This document shows, one piece after another, positions 58,701 through 64,000 of a stretch of 64,000 nt of DNA. The stretch lies in NCBI GenBank assembly GCA_007449985.2, contig VIIQ02000764.1:1-64000 (forward strand), in the 5' to 3' direction. The notes beneath the pieces are model-generated. The model searched no databases, had not been told where the DNA came from, and worked only from the letters and a program-made list of their open reading frames with translations. The stretch is from Desmodesmus armatus. Taxonomy: Eukaryota > Chlorophyta > Chlorophyceae > Sphaeropleales > Scenedesmaceae. Numbering within the stretch: the first letter of the stretch is position 1; each line of letters begins with the position of its first letter. Position numbers and translations under genes: made by a program.

Positions 58701-61700
58701 CCTTTCATGACATTGCAAACCCACAGAACGGACTCACCTGCATTCTGGGGAGGAAGCCAACCCGGCACCAATTATTAATGTTTGAACCCCCATAAACCCG
58801 ACAGCGTCTCCATTGCTAAATATATCTGGGATTTTGAACGACAAACCCCCTTATATACATTGCAAACCCCCTGCATGACACTGAAAGGTCCCACCTGTGA
58901 TTGGGGGAAGAAGCCAGCCTCAGTACCAATGACCCAGAAGGGCACCGGATTGAAGTCGGCAGGGGGGGTATTGGCATCGACCAGAATCGTGTCTTCGGGG
59001 CCCCTGCAGAGCAGACATACACGGCACAACTCATGATAGTCCAAGGAATGACGCTTGAGTCCATGCCTCAGGCTGTTGCACAGCAACTTCGGCCACCTGC
59101 ACGCTGAGGGTGGCAGAAGTGTGCGGCACTTCTTCCAAAGCCCTTTGTTGAGGGGCGCCGATGTGTGCAACGCATTGTTTTGCACATTAAGGAGTGGCCG
59201 TGAACAGAGGAATGATTCAGATGCATGCAGCGCTGTTGCACAGCAGTACTACTGTTGAATCAAGCCACATAGCCTATGGTTCAGTGCACCTGCCCCGCTA
59301 TGTGTACTACAGTGTAGTGCAGTGAACCGAAACGGCTGTGTGTGACATGGGATGGGCGAGCTGATTGGAAAGGAATGGCCTGAGGAAACAATCAGTTCAG
59401 GACAACATCCATGCATCATGCTGTGATCAGTCCATGGTACACTGCTGGGCACACACAAGTGGCTTGTGATCAACTCTGAATGGAGGTTTCCTGTCATGAC
59501 AACACCGACCTGGACATTGGATAAACATGAGTACGAAAGATATTTTCGATCATAAAAGATACCTACCTGAGGAACCCGATCTGCAGGACACGGGCATTGC
59601 ACCCGTTCAGTAGACGCAAGCGGTACGTATTGGGCGCGAGATCCTGTGTGCAGCATGGACAAACATACACATACAAACAGCAAGCAGCAGATGTTGGCAG
59701 GGTGTGGAACTTTGCCAAATTCACAGCCGGTGATGGAGTGACAGGAAAGGAACAGTGTGTGTATGTTGCCACTTGAAACATCTGCAGCATTATCTTGGCA
59801 GCCTGAGCAGTTGATGCTATCCTACATTGAAGCCAGCCCCCCACCCGAGACAAAGTGTCCAGCCTTTTGTACAACTAGAGGTGGCAACTGTGCAGTCCAG
59901 ACAACAGCATGGTTGCCCCTGAACCGTCATAAGGTCTGCAAGTTGAGTGTGGTGTCTATCAGAAGCTTAGGTGCATACTGATCTCCCCGCAGGGTTGTCC
60001 AACCTCAAACCAGCCCTCGTTTCTCACCCTTTTGGGCCAAGTCCTCCCATTGACTGTCATCATCATTGGATTGGGGCTTCCATCAAAAAGGAACTCTGGG
60101 ATCCAGGTTGGCGGTTGGTTGCCGTTGGGGTAGGCAACATCGGGGTCGACAGAAGCCTGTTGTATACATATAAACAGAGCAACCACATGAGAAGTTTGAA
60201 GGTGTGCAACGCAGATAGGAACATAGCTTGACATTGACAGGTACTTTTACCGGCAAAGTGCTCTGGTTCACTCCCACTCATTTCTCACTATGGCTGCATT
60301 CCCGGCTGGTTATCAACACAATTGTGCAAAGGTGGATATGATGAAACTCCAACCCCATCTGAAAAACCCGGGCGTTATACGTTCTATGGGGCACAAGCCA
60401 GCGCTGAATGCACCCTGACCCAACATATGTGACGCCCTCACCACCACCACCACCGCCACCACCACCACCACCACCGCCAACACCCAAACCTCACAGGATG
60501 CTGAACCCGCCCTTCACACCTGACTGCATTTTGTAACACCGCTGTGCCAAGGTGGATTTGTCCAGGAATCTCACACCATCTAATCCACTTGGGATCAGCA
60601 GGGAGCTGACCAAGGCCACCCTGTTTCTGAGCGGCGAGGCAGGGGGGGGGGGACCCTAAACGCCTATGAACACCCTCTACACAACCAACCATGGGGAGCA
60701 CTGCCCAGCGCTGAATTCACCCTGCCTCGCCATATTCATTAACCCCTCACCACCACCAAAGCATCACAGCCGAACAGATGCCTCCTTGAATGCTCACCCT
60801 CCCCCTTTTCTTCCCGTACCTGAGGGTACCAAAGCTGACCATTGGAGTCAAAAACACGGTCCTGAATGACCAAGGGCAGCTCAAGAATGTCAACATCATT
60901 GAGGGCACCGCCCGGTGGCGGGTAGGGCAGACCGCGGAGCTCAGGGCCAGTGTCTTTGGGTTTGTCGTAGGTGGGGAAGAACTTGCGGACGAAGTAGAAG
61001 CCGGCCAGACCAGCTGCAGGACAGTATACAGCAGGACGGCGCAGCGTACAGCTTGAAGCAGTGTAATGTGGTACAGTGCGGTACCTAAACAGTACAGTGA
61101 TGTGCAGGTCATGGCCGCACAAGTGTGGGACAAATCAAACGCACAGTGCAGTACAGATCGGTCATCATGCAACACTGCATGCAGGCGTGGATGTTTGGGG
61201 TTGGGGCAGTTGTTCTCTAACACCAACAATCCTGCAGCTCACCGTACACGTTCAGCCTTGTCAGTCCCAGTCTGCACATACAAGGAGCGGCACGAGCAGC
61301 AAAATGTTGAAAATATACCAACAGGTTTACTGCTTGAGGTGTCTGAGGGAGCAGATAGTTGTTGTCAGAGACATGGCGCTGGCTATTAGCCACACTTGAC
61401 AATTCCAACAGCAGCGTTTGAAGGAAACTGCCCCCCCCTTGACAGGACATCTCCTTTACTGGACATAGTTGTGAGGATGTGACAGCATCATCTGCGACAG
61501 ATGTCCTATTTGATGGTGTCGCTGCTTGGAGTTTGGTGTTGTCTTAACCCAATCCGTCTGAGCACCAAAGCAATGGCCAAGCACAGCAATATACTCCATT
61601 CGGGCCTATCCGTTGCTGCCCCAACCTGTCCCATATCATCCTGAACCAGACTAGCCTGGCCATTACAGACCATACAATAATGGTACGACACAATACAGTA

Positions 61701-63557
61701 TATGTACCGTACCATTACAGAGTGCACCACAATGATGCAACAGCAACACACTTACGTGTGGTCGTGATACCAAGAAGTTGATGGCCTCTGTGTGTTAGGG
61801 TAGATGTAGTCTGCTGTGCCTGCCTCGTAGACCTGGCCTCCTGTGGCCTTCTTGTACTGCTGCTCAAACAGCCTATACCAGGTGCCCTCCTGTTGACACA
61901 GCAGTCAGAAACAACCAGACATATTGACGACATAGAATGGAACTTGCGCGTTGCCAACCGTTCAGGGATATCAACTCAAAAGAACACTGTGGCAGCAACT
62001 GCAAGCAAAATCAGTCAGGCACCTATGCACCTAGGACAATCCACCGACACGGGCCGCCCAGTTGAGCTAAGTGCGGGGCTTTCATTACAGGGTTCATCAA
62101 CTGAGCCTAGTCAGTACACCAGCCCCCAACACAGATGATGGGCTTACCCTTGACGTGGTATCGGGGATGTTGGCGTTAGGCAGGTACCAGGCCTCTGTGT
62201 AGCCATCAGAGTAGTCGCCCACATCCTCCATGCCGTGCTGCAAGCAACAAGGGTGCATGAGGGTGTGGGGTTGGGAAATCAGAAGTATACAGGGAACAAG
62301 CATACCCTCAACAGGCACGGACATCCTCCAGACCGTCCTGCAGGCATTGGCATTTTCAACCACAGTACACAAACAGCCAGGACATACAATATGCCTAGTG
62401 ACCAGTGCAGGCTGTTCCAAGGTGGGGCAGTGTTTCCTGTAACAGCTAGACGTGCTACCACAGCTGCTGATGCTGCGTTCAGTCTGCGTTGGCATCAATA
62501 GTGTTGCACGTGGGGCAGCGAGGCTCCAGGAAACCAGAAGGACACCATTAGCATGTTCTCGTAAGGGATTGAAGCTTGCTGTGCTGATGGCCAGCACAAC
62601 GTCACACAGGTGTCTAGCACTGCGCTGCGGAACCGTCAACTTACCACATGAGTGACAATGGGGACAGGACCAGTGTAGTTAGTGAGTATGCCACTGGCAG
62701 CTGAGGCCCTACAACACGCGAAAATGTGCAGTGGCAGGTAGTAAGTTGTACAGCCCTTGAGTAGCTGGCTTATGCCGCGGCCATGCATGATCAAACATCT
62801 CACAATGCCATTGCTTGAAGCACAGTGCAATAGCACATGCAAAGCTGTGGTGGACGAAAAGAAACTGTGAATTGTTACTTTTGATGCATGGAATGAACGC
62901 TCCCTGCAGCATGATTGCCCATAGGTAACAGTGCGGCGGCAGCCATCCCACACTTGGCAACTTACTCAGCACAAGCAGTGTTGGGACAACCAGTAGCTGG
63001 GCAGTCCATGCAGGGGCTGTCGTCAATCCTGCTGCCACCGATTCCCTGCAGGAAGGACGGCATCAAAAGAACTTCCATCAGGGTGCATGACAGCTATGCC
63101 ACAGTTGTCAGGGTGTTTGGGGTCAGGGCAGCAGAACATGTGTGGGTCGATCCTGACATCACACAGAACAACCTGTCATGCGATACATGCAGTCACTGAT
63201 TGCCCTGCACGCATGCTGCCTGGGGTTCCATTGACAGATTGCTGGCTGCACGTGAACATATCAAAGCTGGGTGCTCATGGTGGCAATGAAAAACAGACAC
63301 ACTTGTGCTGACCAAAACTTGTCCAGAACTCAACAGACAAAGTGTTTCCTGCCATTGCGGGCCTACTGGGCAGCAGTTGCTGCATAATCAAGGGCTTCAA
63401 GGTTTGGAGTCCACTCCCTCAACCCTCAACCCCCATTGCCTACAACCCATCACCCTACCCTACGTACCTCGGGGTTGGCCCTGATGTTCCAAGCAAGAGC
63501 GGCAGCACAAGACCAGAGCAACAGGCAAGGCAGCACAGCAGTTATTTGAGCAGACAT
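55769..63557 (-). CDS. Secreted multicopper oxidase (CotA/bilirubin-oxidase-like laccase), 17 exons, 625 aa
   Basis: Multicopper oxidases oxidise phenols, bilirubin-type substrates or metal ions and reduce O2 to water. Exons: 63468-63557, 62966-63045, 62645-62708, 62148-62237, 61756-61889, 61243-61271, 60820-61013, 60028-60156, 59567-59643, 58895-59003, 58480-58543, 58002-58099, 57520-57691, 57253-57420, 56928-56962, 56410-56642, 55769-55880. Phases close exactly (1,878 nt). A signal peptide (MSAQITAVLPCLLLWSCAAA) predicts secretion. Copper motifs: HVHG (split between exons 3 and 4), WYHDHT, HPIHLH, and WHCHLVEHEDNEMM (split between exons 16 and 17), with Cys ligand and a Met at the axial position. 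LPLVIQDRVFDSNGQLWYP and AERLDIIIDMS are typical of CotA-like enzymes. A Cys-rich insert (CMDCPATGCPNTAC) follows the signal. The physiological substrate cannot be told from sequence. Confidence 0.95.
56003..56189 (-). repeat. Two copies of the oxidase last-exon start (copper-ligand segment)
   Basis: About 56150-56189 and 56003-56040 repeat (HLV)EHEDNEM of exon 17 (55769-55880). Both lie in the last intron. The 56150 copy begins CAG|GACAACACG and the 56003 copy CAAAGTCACC, so neither would restore the HCH motif cleanly if spliced. Confidence 0.8.
56836..56902. repeat. AT-rich island
   Basis: About 67 bp of AATTAAAT/AAAATTA-type sequence in an intron of the oxidase gene, in sharp contrast to the GC-rich surroundings. 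Confidence 0.85.
58736..58785 (-). repeat. Decayed copy of the end of oxidase exon 10
   Basis: ATTGGTGCCGGGTTGGCTTCC..CAGAATGCAG|GTGAGT parallels the exon 10 end (GTACTGAGGCTGGCTTCTTCCCCCAATCACAG|GTGGG, 58895) in intron 10. Confidence 0.6.
60331..60420 (-). repeat. Decayed copy resembling the end of oxidase exon 9
   Basis: Codes YNARVFQMGLEF, compared with CNARVLQIGFLR of exon 9 (59567-59643), but lies upstream, in the intron between exons 7 and 8. A second, weaker relative with GCCCAGCGCTGAAT.CACCCTG lies at about 60690-60725. Confidence 0.55.
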
Positions 63558-63828
63558 GAGGCGGCATATTCACTCTGCGTGCTTTCACCCAATCGACCTC
63601 TGAGCTGGCCAAGCAGAGATCCATGTACCAGCAAAGCTGACTCTGGAGACAAGGGTAAGACACGCAGGTCCTATGGCCACCTCATGGCCGCTTGGCTAGC
63701 TGGCTAGTGCCGACGCTGAGACTTACCCAGGTGCCGTGCTGTCTGTACTGTCTGTACTGTCCAGTGCTGTGCTGGGGGTCCACCACAAACCTAAGACCAG
63801 GGGGGGGGGGACGCCAAATATGCTTCAA
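63558..63828. other. Upstream flank of the oxidase gene
   Basis: Should contain the 5' UTR and promoter of the minus-strand oxidase. A short CTGTCTGTACTGTCTGTACTGTC repeat (63738-63760) and a 13-G run are present; no clear promoter element. Confidence 0.3.
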
Positions 63829-64000
63829 CCCCTCCCCCTGTGTCAATCTTAGGCTGTTTGGCGCACAGACCCCTCCCCCCGTGTCGGTTTTAGGCTGTTG
63901 TTAGGTACTGCTGCTTCCCCCGTGGGGCAGGCCGCTGCACCCCTCCCCACTCCAAAAATTAGGCTCGTTCTCCGATTGACCCCTCCCCCCGTCCAAAGAA
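63829..64000 (+). repeat. Degenerate tandem repeat upstream of the oxidase gene
   Basis: Four units begin with CCCCTCCCC (about 63829, 63870, 63940, 63980) and most contain TTAGGCT downstream. Unit length is roughly 40-70 bp. The array runs off the window end. Confidence 0.7.

Overview
The window is eukaryotic nuclear DNA, most likely from a chlorophycean (Chlamydomonas-type) green alga. The evidence is many short GT-AG exons, two plastid-targeted photosynthesis-related proteins (a CSP41b-type RNA-binding protein and the thylakoid-lumen 17.4 kDa pentapeptide protein), alanine/CAG-rich coding sequence, a TGTAA poly(A) signal after the CSP41b gene, and very repeat-rich introns. I cannot name the species. 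Exon models were built by hand from splice signals and codon phase, and in five genes the phases close exactly over all exons listed.

Layout: (1) 1-2.85 kb, minus: three exons of an unidentified, possibly helical-repeat protein whose ends lie outside the model. (2) 3.56-10.9 kb, plus: CSP41b, 9 exons, 373 aa. (3) 11.5-14.5 kb, plus: lumenal 17.4 kDa pentapeptide-repeat protein, with apparent single-base deletions. (4) 14.7-17.1 kb: no gene recognised; a tandem duplication, a perfect hairpin and a dispersed repeat. (5) 17.1-31.4 kb, minus: one giant gene, 9 exons, about 3,353 aa, alanine-rich with basic KGRK-type modules, FSFG and SFxGW motifs. (6) 33.4-37.5 kb, minus: multi-pass membrane protein starting MCFS. 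(7) 41.8-49.7 kb (perhaps to 51.0), minus: GAF-PAS-TKL protein kinase. (8) 51.7-52.2 kb, minus: last exon of an unknown gene. (9) 55.8-63.6 kb, minus: secreted CotA/bilirubin-oxidase-like multicopper oxidase, 17 exons, 625 aa, all copper-site motifs present.

The most unusual property is shared by nearly all these genes. Their introns and immediate 3' flanks hold one to four diverged copies of the adjacent exon's end, often with its own splice donor or acceptor still attached, separated by poly-G/C or simple repeats. Some copies are in frame and could be spliced in as cassette or alternative last exons; one group has become a 119-bp tandem array. A second recurrent pattern is a (CTG)n or (TGTGC)n tract directly upstream of 3' splice sites. 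No prokaryotic operon, CRISPR, rRNA or convincing functional tRNA gene was seen. The genes do not form an obvious pathway.
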